From Acanthaster planci (lineage: Eukaryota > Echinodermata > Asteroidea > Valvatida > Acanthasteridae): a stretch of DNA of 64,000 nucleotides. The stretch spans positions 922,546-986,545 of the forward strand of contig NW_019091401.1 of assembly GCF_001949145.1 (NCBI RefSeq), read 5' to 3'. The notes under the pieces were generated by a model, which saw only the letters and a program-made list of their open reading frames with translations, did not search any database and was not told the origin of the DNA. The translations under genes and the position numbers were made by a program. Positions 44,735-59,700 of this stretch are shown piece after piece (the stretch's first letter is position 1; each line of letters begins with the position of its first letter).

Positions 44735-47700
44735 CTAGTTAGCATCATCGCCTTCTATTACACTCGCAGAACCCTCGAGTCCGGTGATGGTACCAGACCG
44801 CAGCGAGAGCCTATCGCTCATGGGTTGACCAGAGCGGCTACCGGCCGCTACAGACGCGCGCCTGCTCTGACCAGCCTGCGAGGTACGTCGACTGGGTCTC
44901 TGTCTGACGGGCGCGTTCTTGCGCCATTTCTTGATTGCCTTCATCCACCTGGAAGAGGAAATAGAAAAATTAATGTTTGACAGAGAAAAAGCCTACATCC
45001 ACAGCACGCTCCAACACTACGATGTACCATTTTGTTTTAGTATGAGGGAAAGGTCGAATTTACCCTTTGCTCAAACACAAGGCTATACTTCCCGGTGACC
45101 TTTAGTGTGCGTTCGAGCGAGCTACTCGTGTTAACAAGAGAATATCCTGAGTGCTCGAACGGCTGAAGTACGACCCGCAGGTCACACGTCAGCGAGAGTA
45201 TACTCTCGCTAGATGGAGGGGGGGGGTAGACTCCTGCACCTGAGTGTAATGCGTACGCATCCTACTCGTGTTAACAGGAGTAACCGCGCGAACGCACCCT
45301 CGAGTTTGGCTTAGAGCTTTTCTTGGATAGTCTTTGTCCACACAATGACCAGGGTTCAACGGTCCCGCCTGCATTTCAAATGGGCGGGTGAAATACATAT
45401 TCGCACTACGAACATCTAACAAAAGAAACAAACACTACACTAACACGGACCTTCTGTTATTGCACTGTGCTTCTTCTGTTAGATGTTCATAGTGTCGATC
45501 GTCAAGACGGCAAGTTACTCATAAAGCATTTCGACAACTGCGCCTCCTCTATAGAACAGTGTGGAAAAAATCGAGCGGTTCCCAGCACTGTCAAGACACT
45601 CAGAGCGGTGGCGGGAAAACAGTGCAGTAGGCAGTTGAGTTGAAGGAATGCATACTGTACTGAGATAACTAGCCTTTCTGTTATAGATTTGGAACTACGA
45701 ACATGACGACTGCTTTTAAATTACTGCGCTAAATGCTAAATTTTCAAAAGGCCGTTGGCCAGTATAAGTCGTTGTTGAAGACATTCAACACGAGGCTTTT
45801 CAAAAGGTGCCACAGTGCCGCTTGTGTCACAGAAAAATAAGCGTGCGGGAAGTGCAAAGAACATTGGAAATTGCAGCCCACATGCATGGATGGTGGTAAA
45901 GATTATAATTAATGAGAAAATTGTGACTGTCCAACTTTTGCAAAACGATAAGACAAGTCACGCAACATGGCTTATTGCATTCGCGTTATGAAAGAAGCTA
46001 ACCTAGGTATTACCACACTGAACTGACAGGTTGTTACAGATCTTACCAGTAGGCATTATACACGCTGTAACGATTGATCGCCGGCGTGTTGTGGATATCA
46101 CCACTACCGTCCAGCTCCTTGACGAACATGGGTGGGCCTCTCTGCCGGGGCGTTCTCAACGGAGTCTTAGTGGAAAGCTTAGAGCCCGGTGGCGGGCCAC
46201 GGCTTCGCGCCCCGCTGGGGCCCGGCGGCGGCTTGCTACGCTGCGACGGGGCCACGGATGACCGTCGGGAGGTGGAGGGCTGGGGGTCTCCTTCGGCAGC
46301 CTCTGAAAATTGGGGTGCATGTTCAAAATCGTGGGTGATATAATTGGGATGTCGTTTTCTTTCTTAACCATCCTTATTCTCTCATCCAATCCCTCATTTT
46401 GAGTGTAGGCGAGACGTGCAAATCCCGTCCCCATGTACGTATATACGGAAGACAGCAACATTGGGTAGTCGCTTACGATATAAATGTGCGGCCGGCGCCT
46501 CTCTGCTAATGCCCTGTAATGCCATCAAGTATATATTTTCGAAAAGTGAAGGACTTTTTTTTCGAAGTCCGTTTTTATGAGATGTTTGACGTTAGTTTGT
46601 CGAGATATAAATCAAACTTGAAAATATATCCATTGGAAAAATATACCTCATAAAAGACTTTCAAAACTTAGAATCAATGTTACGAACAAACTGGAATATG
46701 TCTTGAACAAATGAACTTTGGCAAAAATATATCTTGTAAAAACGAAGTTGAAAAAAATTATATTTCATAAAACGAACTTCAAATAATATATTTCGCTTTT
46801 TAGATTGAAATACATAGGCCTACGTCTTGATGGCACTACAGGGATTTCGTACCTGTCAGCCAAAATCTCTTTTGTTTGGGGTTCTTCTTTACAGTCACAA
46901 TTAACAATTAATTCTAGTTTCCTCCTCTGCTCTCAATTGGTTAATAATACACTCGACAGCAATCTTCACACATTGAGCCAGACTCCGCCAACAAGTTCAG
47001 CGTTCACCTCTATTTTGAGTACTTCCCCTGTATATGATGGAGCTGCCAATGCGTACGCGTAAACACGTATTACACGATTGAAGCAATATTTCTCGTGAAT
47101 TTGGGTGATTCTGTAAGGGTTTTGACAAGTGAACCTACCCTTTCTTGGACTCTTTGCCGTAGCTGCACCGCTAGGGGCTGCATTGCTGCCGCCTCCTCCC
47201 TCCACACTCACACCTTTGCCTGCTGACACATCAGCTATTTCTTTCTTCAGCTAAAAACAAAAAATGAACAAGGGCAATTGTGTGAACACGTGGGCTACCT
47301 TTCAAACGCCCACACACGCAGGTGCATTTCTGGCTACTAGAAACAGTAAGTCACGAAACTGTTCGAGTTATAGACACGATATGACGTTAAAGGTTTAATG
47401 AATGAATTAAGCAGACTTCCTGGAACGGCATGATTCTACCCGCTTTTAATTTCAATAAAATAACAGTGAAAATCTGGACTGAGAAACTGCATAGGCACAC
47501 TGCAAAATTCTCTGAAATTTACAGAAAACCGGAGAAGCATTTCTACAGACCTTTTTTGCGCACATTTTCTCCGCTCATTAACCATTGTGTGGATGAGCGT
47601 TAGAACTGTGTCCGACCCGGATAAAAGACCCGTCTTCTAAATGTGGCAAATTCGGGGTTTCTTGCTTTTATCACTCTAAAATCAAAAGCATCTTTCACAA

Positions 47701-50700
47701 ATTGACACGCTATGATATGTTAATTAGTAATTAAGAGCTTTGAAATCAATCACTGTTTCAGTACTTCTCGAGGTAACACTTAACCATGTCATTATTTACC
47801 TGCCCTTTAATTGGAACATTTGGTGTACATGTACTTAATTCAAACCCCTGAATGTTGCACTATCGTGAACACAACAGAAAAGATGGTTAGTTCATCACTC
47901 TTGTTGAAAAAAAAAACACACACTCTCGCTCTAAAAATAATTTCCGAGTCAAACATTCACTTGAGGTGCAGAAAGACACACGTAAAATTCACTTCAAAAA
48001 AAGTGCAGTTCCATTTATCACAAGAAAGGAGCCCGAAAAACGCGAGCTTTTTCAAGCAGTTGATAACTGACACAAGCCAGCGAAAGATCAGAAATGCATG
48101 CCCCCTCTCATGCATCAACCTTAGACGATCGATGACGGAAAGCAAGGGGGGACCCCCATAAATGAAATTAGACCACGCTTGAAAAAAAAGCCCATCGGAG
48201 GTGGTTTATTTGCAGGGCAATTGTTTCTGAAAACGCTACACGCACCCCCACTTTAGTGGACTAATATTCCATTGATCCGGCGGATTATGTCAATAAATGC
48301 AGGTAAATTATTACAGGAATTAGGTACAATATCCGCCGAGTCCTGAGCTTGGGTCCCGACAATAATGATTTACAATTGGTGGAGGGCTTAATGCATATTT
48401 CGAGTCATAATGGAGAGTGTACTTTTTTGTTAGAGGGCTCGCATAGCAACTGGCCAGTACTTATCTATGACGCTGGAGCGAGAGACATCTCGCTCGCCAA
48501 ATGTTCTCGTTTTTCTTTTTTTTTTAAGTCTCATTGTCTCCTACCTCATCACACTAGGCTGGGGTAGAAACATCTAGGGTTCCAAAAATGAATGCTCCAG
48601 TACCGCGCGCCATCCATTCATGAGTTCAAAAACATCACAAGATTGGCGAAATACGGCGAGTAATGCTTTAAAAATACAAAACATTCTGTCTGCATTACAG
48701 AAGAAACAAGTCATGCGCACTGTTCCAGATTTCCATATGCTACATACCTATCATGGCAGACATGAAATATGATAAATGAATCCAGAACTCGTACTATGCT
48801 GTACCTCTGGAAGATTGCTTTTATTTATGTAATTAACCGAAGTTACCTTCAAGATAGCTAATACAATGTTGTGAGCTTTGTGTTAAATCCCATTTCATAC
48901 ACGGTGAATTCTAGTCTAAAGGGCAATTTCTGGCACATTCTAATGAACGTACTTGTGTTTTCTGAACGTCTCGATCAGTTTTCACCGTAAAGCGTCACTG
49001 CAGTTCAAAGCATTGCAACATGAGTGCCAGTGAAGCTGCCAATTATCTTTGAATAGTAAAACAAATTTCATCAGTAACTTAAACATTTGCCTCAAGAACA
49101 GCATAACTTCGTCAAACACGCAAAGCTCCCTCTTCACAATGTTAAATAAGCTACTTCTTCAAATTCCAACCGAATTTCGAACCACTGAACATAACTATTT
49201 ACTACCTGTAAAGATAATTGTTCTTCGTGTCAGTTCGGTTCTCCAAAATGAAACAAAATAATCCAACACTTGTTTAAAATGTTGCAAAATACAGTTTCTA
49301 TACAGACTTTTTTTCAGTATCATTATATTACATGCTCACATAAGATAATTTACACAAGGCACACGACATTTTTACGCTTATCACCAGAAGGAAGATGGTT
49401 GAAAAACGTTTCCTGTCAACTTACAAATATATTTCAGCTAAGATCATTTAAATATAAATACACTTCAATGTGGTGTACAATCTAAAAAATATTTTGCCTT
49501 AACTTCGACTGAGCAACACATCATCTGGAAGTTCGACTCAAACAGTTTCTTGAATCGTGAGACAAAGCAAGCACAAACATGAACAAAAATATATGTAGCT
49601 ATTCCATCAAGTTAATTTACATGTAGCAGTTCTGTCCAAAAATGCAGGAAACGGGATGTATTTTGACATATTCAGCAACTGAACTCAAACAAATTTACTT
49701 TTTTACCATTTTTGTAACTTAAAACAGACGATTTCAAATTGACAATGACGGCTGAGAAATCTTTTAGATTATGACAACAAAAACTTAACAAAAGAGAATT
49801 TATCTTTTCCACTAATCGACATGTAACATCAGACGGGTTTGAAGTTACCGGTATTGTAATGTGCGGCAGTAATGGAACACCATCAAAGGTTCAAGCTGTT
49901 AGATTTGCCTGCACTATTTGGATAGTTTATATGAATCTACCGAGCCCAGATTGTAGAAAAAAAAACAAGTTCAGAGCCACGGTTGCTAAGCAAAATGTCT
50001 GTATAGCAATACTCATGGGCGTCATCAGGATTGTTTCCAGGGGGAAGCAAACCACCTTTTCTAGGAGGAGGGAATGAAGAGCAAGCACTACTTGGCTAAA
50101 AACAAAAATCCTTTAAATGGGGATACAGATTTTGGGGTTTAAAATGTTTAAAACAACATAGGGCCTCATAGATTATCTGACAAAAAAGCTTTACTTGGCA
50201 GAAAAGACTGTTCCACTACTCAACTGTGTGTACATGACCAGGTATTTGAACAATCTCTGCACGTCTTCACATTTACATGGGCTACAAAGTTCAACAACCA
50301 TTTTGAAATAGTACAAGTCAGCTTGGAAAGAAAACTATTGGTTTGATGTATAGGTCATTATCATTCCAACGCCAGCCTGTCTTTACATGCAATACGCTAT
50401 CATGGGTTCAATGCCTGGAAACCAGACTTGTTGACAATTGCAGGTACAATTAGTGCATCAGTGCATCATTGAATAAAATCAACATCTGTGGGTACATCCA
50501 CTGGTGGATCAGGGAGCGGGAACAACAGGGTCCATCCATCCCCCCCCCCGGAAAAAGCTTTGTTTTTGAAAAATGAGACAAAAATTATTTGGAGGGACTT
50601 CTTCCCTTCTTAATAAACAAATTTGGTTTTGGATCTACCCTTGGCTACAGAGTGCTTAATTGCCAACATTTATCTCACACTACCCATATAGCTAGGGCCA

Positions 50701-53700
50701 CATGGACCCTTAAGGAAATCATTGTAACCGTAATTTTCTTCATTTGAGTTGGTGAGTTTGTTTCTGCAATCAATTAGGAAAACAGAACAAAGGACAACAG
50801 GTTCGTGGTTGGGTAAGAACCCGACGGGAAAATCATTTTCAAGATGTATTTTTGCGTTGGGGAGATGTTAATTTTATATAATCATATCCCAATCCTTTGT
50901 CCAAACAAACGAAGACTGATGGAAAGTCCATGCATATATTTTCTAGAGTTTTTGGGACTGTGTATACACCAAGTTCAAAAATTATGGGGACCAAGTTTTT
51001 GCCCCTCCAACTAAGTCTTGCCTTCCAACCAAAAGAAATTGGCCCCTAAATGATGTCACGACCTGAGTATAACTGTTGGCATGTGTTGGATGGGGGCTCA
51101 CTAACACAATGAAGCACAGGTGATTAGCTGCAATGTGCTATTACCAGGATGTTGATTGTCAACTTGACGCATGGGCCCTGCAAGGCAAATACTTGCTTTG
51201 TTATTACTGCACTCTCCTGCGAACCCTTTGATTGATTAACCTGAGCAGTCCCAACGTCTTGAGCTACCTGTCGTGGTTGCTGCCTGCCGACGCCCTACCT
51301 TGACCTGAATTCCCCCTCCGACTTCCCTTGGCTGACTCCGCCCCACTGTCCTTCCTCCCGGGCGTCTGTGGGCCTGACGGGCTCTTGCCATTAAGAAGCG
51401 GGGCTACTCGGCCCTGCAACTCTTCAAACACACCCTGCATGTCTTGCACATCTTCTCTCCTCTGAAATTTGTATTGTAGGTGTGGGAAAAACCAACGGCA
51501 AAACACACACGGGTGATACACATGTTAAATGTTAGTCTGGTGCAGAAACAAACAACTACACATCAGAATGTATTTGAGGCGAAGTCAAGTCCTTTCTTCT
51601 GAGTCCCTCAAGTATAATGAAATAAAAGGTGGTACGTTATGAGTTATACCTAAAGGCAACGACCTAATAAGATTCAAGTCTTCAGGCTTGCAATTATGGC
51701 GAGGAATCTGAAAAGCTAAAAATGTCCAAGTACACGTAAAGCGACACAGAATGGAATAAACACAGAATTCAGTTTCGTCTACAAATTCCACATAATCCAG
51801 TTGGGTTCCATTCCATACCATCAAGGAGAGGGTAATAATTTCCTATCATTCCTACAATGTAACACTCCCCCATAGACTAAGCACTTGCACTTACTACTGG
51901 GGATAAACGACTGACCAACATGACGAGGAAAACATCTTTTTTGCTGTTCCTCTTGTACTTTTCTTTCTTCCATGGCAAAGTATGTACCCTTTCCAACATA
52001 CCGGTACATGTACCCTAGTCATTCATTCAAAGCAGGCCTATCAACAGGATCTTGGTAATTAAGCTTATTTCTTACCATATCACTTTATGTACTTGAGGTC
52101 ATTTGAGGACTCCAAAAAGGACTCAACTTCAGCTCTGATACGTGTATGTCTACAGATGCTGACAAACTGTAACTGAACTTGGAAATGCAGGAACTTTTCC
52201 AGGGGAATATTCTGCCTGTTTGTGTTTTCTTTAATCACAGGCAAGTTGTAGTTTTTTCCCCAACAAACAATTTACCGCATTCCAAATAGAGCATTGCCTG
52301 AGAAATACCCATGATCTATAAAGTTTCAAAATGCTCCTTAACTTTGTTTGCTTTGAATCAATGCAGAAAATTCCTTGTATTGACCAGGTTAGGTCTCCTG
52401 GTTTCAGTTGATAAAGTGAAGTTGTCCATAATCCAATTTCCTCAAAGTTTCAACTTGTATCGACAAAACGGCAACTGACAGCAGACATCACAGAACGAAA
52501 CTCCAGGCCCAAGCTGTAGCTTTTGCATTTATGTTTGGCCAATTTTAGTCATGATAGCGCATCACCTTATTCCTACTGAGTAGAACAGCTCACTAAGACT
52601 TTAACCCACAATCACTGGATTTAGGTTCGTGCCCTTACGGTCAGAGGATACCTCCTTCAACTCTGGAAGTCACTTTGTATTCTTTCCTGACACAGTCCAA
52701 AAATTTAGCTTTGTGGACTGCACTTCAACTGAGTGTGATGTCACAGCAACAACGGTGTATCAGTCTGTGCAGAGTTTCAGCAATGCCATCTACATGGACT
52801 TACAGCTTTCGTCTCGGCATCTATCTTCCTTCCTAGATGCACTCGGACAGTCTGGATGCTACTCTCTACTTTGCCAATCTGCTCCTTGAGCTGCGCAGAA
52901 AGCATAATATGAATGGTTACCCTGGCTGCAATAATGAAGGCACACACATACATCAGAGAGGTTAACCATAATGTTGATGTTGGACGTAATCAGGATGCTG
53001 GAGATGGTAAATGTTGGTTTTTCGCGGAGGGAGGAAAACCAGAGAACCTGGAGAAAAGTTCTTGTGGCATAGGAGAGAACCAACAAACAACTCTACTTAC
53101 ATATGGCAGGGCCGGGAATCAGACCCAGGACCACACTGGTGAGAGGCAAGTACTTTACCCACAAGCCAACCGTGCCACCCATATGAGTGAAACATACATC
53201 ACATTCCAAGGCTGATACAGCCAGAATGCAACAGATTATAAAATTAAAATGATATTCATATCTGGATAGGACTCAAACACAATTCACCCCAACAAATCCA
53301 GACAAAAAATACAAACTTTGGCCAAGAAATAAACTATTATCTCTACAAAAATTACATTGGACAGCAACAGAAACTTGCCATTTCTGTCAAAGGCCACACA
53401 TAAAATTCACCCCATAGAAATAAAAAAATTTTGTACACAGGTACAATGCAATACCCCTTACTAATCACATGCCCAAAAGCAAGTGATTATCTTTACAACA
53501 AAGGAGAACGTGATTAGTAAGGGGTATTGCCGCATACCTGTGTACAAAAATTGTTTATTTCTATGAGGTAAATTTTTATGTGTGGCCTTCGACAGAAGTG
53601 GCAAGTTTCTTTTGCTGTTCAGTGTAGTTCATATGGTCAGGCTGGTTTAAAAAACAAGACAAGAGAAAAAAAAACCTACCTCTTCAATCTTCTTCCGTTG

Positions 53701-56700
53701 CTGCAATAAAACAAACAGTAAAAATGCGATGAATTCAGGGAAACAATAGGATCGATTCTTAAAAGTCCAACATCACTTCCATTTGAGCTCAACAGCAATC
53801 AGCACGGGATCATTTATATTGGTACATGCTTGTTATTGGGAGTCTGAACTCTGATCTCATTTGATTAGATTTCACCAGGCAATAATAATCTTTAGCAAGA
53901 AAACAGCAGCATACTCCAAAGGAACTGAAAACTTATTGACAAAAGTCATCTGAACATGTTATTATCTTGAAGAGTAGAGTAAAACGACAAAGGTCTTTGT
54001 GTTCTGCCACTGCCAGAGCTGTAAATTCTGTTACCCTCGTAATACACTTGTAATTCACTTGAATGCCTCATGCCTTTGTGCAGTTCTACACCACACCCCA
54101 CGAGTCCTACGGGAAGCTGGGAAGCAAGCACCTAGGCTCTGGAATGGCATCCCCCTTGGGTCTGTGAAGCCCCCACTCTAGACTGTTTTAAGTCTTGGTT
54201 AAAAATACATCTCTTTCAGGTGGTGTACCATATTTTATAGGTGTATCATCCTTGCTTGTTATAATGCTATATTGTGCATAATTGCATTTAAGGTTTTTTA
54301 AAGTGATGTTTAATAACTTTTTTATTTTCAGTCTTTTTTATTATGTTATTTGTAGCTACACTCTGATGGCTAAGGTGTTGAATCCAGTATTTGTGGGTGT
54401 TTGATGTTGTTTGTTGTTGTTTGTTTTAATGGCGCTTTCAGCTACTCAGGCTATTTGCGCCAATAACTGTACGTTTTTGTTCATACACTTTATTAATCAG
54501 CATCACATTACAGAGTTAAGAAGAAGGTTTTGTGGGTGTTTGGTGGGTGGCCACTTTTAAGGGTGTAGGGTCCAGCATCTTCTTTTAGCTTTTTACTGCA
54601 TAATTTGTAGGTAAGTTTATTTCAGTCTTAAAGTCATAGCATTGGCGTGTTTTATTTATGTACAGCCTGTTGAGATCTGTTTTATGATGTAATGGGCTCT
54701 GAACAATTAATATCATTATCATTATTATTACACCCAAACTGGCTCAGTGTACTGCTCTGCAGACTTGGAATTAAAGGTTTTTCTTTGCAACATTTCATTC
54801 TCAAAGGTGACTTGCAAGCCACAACTCCATTTGCTAGTCTTGTTCCCTGACTTGCCGCTTGACAATCTGGAGGCCAGGTACCCAATGTTGGGTGACTGAG
54901 CAGGTTCTGGAAAAGTATCAAATATCCCCCCCACATCAGAGAGTAGGGGGATACCACTCCCCCATCCCCATGGATTTACACCCCTGAGACTAGTGAAAAA
55001 TTCCTGCCAAGTTTTTGTTTCAAACACTAAGGGTGTGTTTGTTTCACACAGACCTGGATTTCAATCAGTGATCCCCGAGTTGGTTCTATCTATCCATGGG
55101 GTGGGTTCTGGTGTCAGTGAACCAACACTGGATCACTGATCACAATCCAGATCTATGTGAAACAAACAGGCTTTGCATCTAAGGTCAAGTCTGAATTACT
55201 TGGCTGCGACTTGAAATTACCTACAAGTCTATGGTAATGGTTACAGCCACTTCCCACTGAGATATGTGTATTTATAAGCCGCAGCCTGGTAATTCAGACA
55301 CAGTCTAACCTTGTTGATGACTTCCTCCATGTCATCAATCCTGGCTCTTGTGGCCTCATCCACTTTGCCGCCCCCTTTGCCCTGGGCAAGCTTCTCCTTC
55401 TGCGTGACTGGTATGGAAGGCACGGCCGCCTCAGCTCCAGCCGGTGCAGCCTGCTTGGCTGCCTCGATCTCCTGGGTCAACTGGGTGTACTTAGACTGTA
55501 ACTCCTGGCGAACCATCTGCACGTCACGAATTCTGGAAGGAGTCATTGTTCAGGTGATGATTAATTTACAAGTTCTGGAAAGTGAGGTTCCATACGTTGA
55601 CGGCAATTCACAGAGTTATACGACTTGTGACTTGGACTCGAATCCAACTGGAGACCAATTTTTCATGACTTTCCAATCATCCTAGGAAAGGATAGAATCT
55701 TGACCTGTACATTTTGCCAAATAGCAAAACAAGGTTTTTTTACCAGGCCAAGTTTTTCCAGTGATGTCTTTTGTTCATTTTGACACCAATTTCATGAAAA
55801 TGCCTTTTGTTTCCAAGCCACTTCAGCCAAAAATATAAATTTTTCCCACTGACATGAGCTCGATGCAGTGGCTGACATGAGAGTGTAAACAATAAATGAC
55901 CATATGAAAACAAAGACCACTATTACAAATTGAATTGAAATCTCCACAGGTGTGGATGCAATAATGGATATTTTCACATGCATGTCAAGTTTCATAAAGA
56001 TCTGTCATGCCCATTTTCTCAGGTTGGAAAAGATCTGGAAAACCTGGCTCTTTCAGGCCTTACAGAAAACCCACACAACGACTAACAACTGAAAGTAACA
56101 CACACCCATCGTTGGACTTGTGCACCGAATATTGAGGTAAACAAAGTAGAGTCAACATGTTATCTGAAGAAATAAGGAATGCATAAACAGCTCAGAACTC
56201 CAACAAATATCCTGATTCAATTTGTGGGAAGAAATTGAGTCAATCTTTTGAAGGCAGAATTATTAATCTCACTGCTGATGATCAATCAAAGCTAACTGGG
56301 CTTCATTTCCACAACGGAGTCTTGCCAAACAAGCTAAAGAATCACCGTCACACACCCCCCCAGCACTGTGTTAATCCAACTGTGAGTGCAATGACACAAT
56401 TCAGAATGGTTAACTGCCGCAAGACGGGACATGGCACTTTTCATCTGAAAGCACCATGCATCCATGATAACTACCTCATCTAAAGAATCTTTCAAGAATC
56501 TCATCTGCTGATTACCAGACCTATCAACCTAGACGCACTCCTTCCTGAGGTCAGGCAACCACAGAATAGATTAAAAGGTATTTAAATGAGCCTTCAGTTC
56601 ATTTACTATTTTAATCTATTGTGTGGTAATGCCTAACCTCAGGAAGGAGTACGGCCTGTTGGCAGGTCTGCATGACAAAGACATACAACACTCAATGTTC

Positions 56701-59700
56701 TTTTGCATTACAATTTTACTATAACATGGCAGGCTGGACTTCTGTGAATACTCATGTTCATGTACATGGGTGAGTGCAGGATGAATACTTTTCTAAGCTA
56801 TGAAAGGTTTGCAAAGATTTCATCACATTAGGAAAAGTTGACATTGGAAACGTGACTTTTCAGTTTATTTCAACTTGGCGGCAGCCTTTTTGCTCAATCA
56901 ATCAAACGGACACAATGTATGGGGAGGAGCTATGAAGAAAATGACCACCGTAACTTGTTGTGTGGTAAGGCTGGTCATCCTCAGTAGTCCATACAGCATT
57001 CTCTGTTTTCCTATGGCTTTGCCTGGGAAAATATAATATCCAATGGGCCTTTCAAAGGGGCTAGTTTTCCTATGCCATGTACAATAGTCAATACTGGTAT
57101 ACGGTGAAGGGCAATAGGAGATCAAAACCAGGGAAATAGTTTGACATTCACGCATGCACACCGGTGATAAAGAAACAACAAGCTCACATCAGTCATTACA
57201 GTGCCCTCTACAAGCACACCATGACACTTTGTGGTAACACCTTGCTCACTAACCTGTCCTTGGACTCTGAGTCGATCAGCCCCTTCACGTCTTCCTGCAG
57301 CGACTCGTTGGTGCGATTCATCTCGCGGATCTAAATGGGGTTAAAGCAAACGACAGACGTTGAGATCGCGACAAAGGCAAAACATAAGCTTTCATTCGCA
57401 ATGTCTGACCTGAATCATTTCCCTGTAGATCAGCTCTATGAGGCAGACATCAAACAATGCCTGACATAGTACAAAAAGTCCTGATATGGCACTTAAACCA
57501 ACTAATTCAATTTGACAATGAATGCAATTTCCAGGTCACTTCACTTTACCACTTTTTCTTGTGGCAAGCCAGCGTACATGTACATGAATGGCTATGTCTG
57601 TAGAAGTAAGTTACACTGTTGGTAACTTTTAATGGAATTCTGAGTTAAGGGCAGAGTCCTTTTTTTTTTTATATTACTTTTCGGTTTTCATTTCGGACTT
57701 CTTGGTGTCACAGAAAAAAAGTAAATGCCTCCAGAACTGACCTCTGGTCCCAGTTCATCCATCCGCTCCTTGACCTGTTTGAGTTTCTTATCGGCACTGT
57801 CTCGCCAATCATCAATCTTCTCAAGTTTCTCTCCTTGCTCTTCCAACATAGATTTAGCCGCCTGAAGAATGAAACAAAATCAGTGAAAGATGCTGCCAGC
57901 AACACTGGAAAGACATAAAGAGCCGAAGAAGACACAGGTGCAGACAGCGAATGGTCACAATCTTCAGCCATTAGAAAAGTATGATGACAAAGACTTTCAG
58001 AATGTTAACAGACTGGGATGAAAGTACAAGTTAGGCTCTACTAGAAGAAATGCTTTGGGATGAGAATGGAAGTCAGGAAAGCAGACGTGTCAAAATGACA
58101 TACACTGGAAGTTAGATGCAAGAACATTTACTGATCTGAGAAAGATCAACCATCTGACTCTACATTCAAACCACACAAACATCTGGGGTGTGTGCAAACG
58201 AACCCAGACTGACTACAGAATGTCAACAGTACATCAAGGACTGGAGGACACACAATTAAAAGATGATTCACCCAGGTTTGACAACTTCAGCATGCTATTT
58301 TTGATATTTATCTTTGGCCTCCTAATCAGTGCTTCAGTAAACAGCAATTAACTTCCCTCAAGAGGGATAATTAGAAATAAGAGTAGATGCAGAAGGAAAT
58401 TTATAGAAGTCTGAGATTCTTTTCCAATTTTTAGTTTCACCTTAAGATCCACAGTCGGTTTCAAAAGTTACCTGCAAAACTATCGCAAGATCAACATAAG
58501 ACCTCCGATCTGTTACTCGTGACTGGTCTTATGAATACCCTTGTGGTCTTGACTGGAACACTAGTCCAAAGCCAGAGGGTACAAATTTCCCAATCTGGCA
58601 TCAGCTACCCGACCAATACAAGTAACAGCCCCAACAGGGACTGAGTCTGGTTTTCCAACACCTAACTGACTGCTTCACTGTAGTATCTGCTCCCAGACAC
58701 TGGGTTAGGTTAGTTCCTATCAAGTAACGGCATTTCCTCCCTCAAAAATAGTTGACCTAAAGCAGGTGTAGTTCAGGGGCCAATTTCACAGACCTGCGTA
58801 AGCACAAAATTTGCTTACGCGCTAGAAAACCTTGCTTGATAAATCAGGTAACCAGCCAAAATTCCATGACAATCACATAGAGTTTGAGCTTGTAACCTTT
58901 CAAGGTTTCATGCTTAAGCAAATTCTGTGCTTAAGCAGCTCTATGAAATTGGCCCCTGAGCATGAAAAACGGTGTGGTGTATACGGCATCGAAATCAGAG
59001 TACATTCTGCAGTGAAGGTGCAATTCATAGTTAGGTTTCAAACAAAGCTAGGGAAAGACGGTAAAGGCCACCACTGCTGGTATTTTGAGTGACAGCTTAT
59101 ACATTTTGGGATCTTTTGACTATCTGTGGGATCATAGGCTCAGACTAGATGACAGCATGACAATTCACTGCATGTTTCAAAAAAGGTCAAGGCATTTGCT
59201 TCTGAAACTGAAGCATCAACCAAGATGGAAAATGAAATCAACTCAGGTGGGATTTGAACTTGTGACCTCTGGAACACTGAGCTGATGCTCTACCAATTGA
59301 ATCATCCAGTCCTGTGCTGGTGGTTCCTCCAATTTGTCAATATCTTCACTCAGGGGCACTAGCAATGAAGCAATTAACCCTAGATATGAAATCAAAGGGT
59401 CAATTGCTCAAAACTCATGATATCCAACTAGCCTGTTGCAAACCTGGGAAGTGGTAAATGCAGATCACTCAAAGTGGGTATGTCTTCTGAAACTTACTTA
59501 GTAAAGGAAGGGAAGATTAGAGGAAAGCCAATGATATCTTTGAAGGGAAAGGGCTAAAATAAGTAGAAGAGTAATGCGTGAGTTCCTCACAAGTCAGCTG
59601 ACAAGTCAGGTGACATGTCAAGTCACAAGCAACAATGGATGAGTGACAAAGGAATGCCTTTGTAAACAGCTCATTTGAGAAGATTGTGACTTGACTTGCA

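Noticed and set aside
47291-47331. Possible small minus-strand exon between TTTCTAG and GTAGCC
   Set aside because: It has splice-like borders but its length does not restore the reading frame and it lies too close to the next exon.
50030-50075. Strong-looking minus-strand acceptor CTCCTCCTAG
   Set aside because: The sequence after it resembles a dispersed repeat and has no donor or open frame that fits the gene.
51885-52009. Minus-strand peptide containing GKGTYFA, resembling a PARP catalytic motif
   Set aside because: Seven matching residues only; the surrounding sequence lacks other PARP features, so chance is more likely.
59238-59318. Functional tRNA gene
   Set aside because: A and B boxes are present but the acceptor stem does not pair; kept as a SINE.
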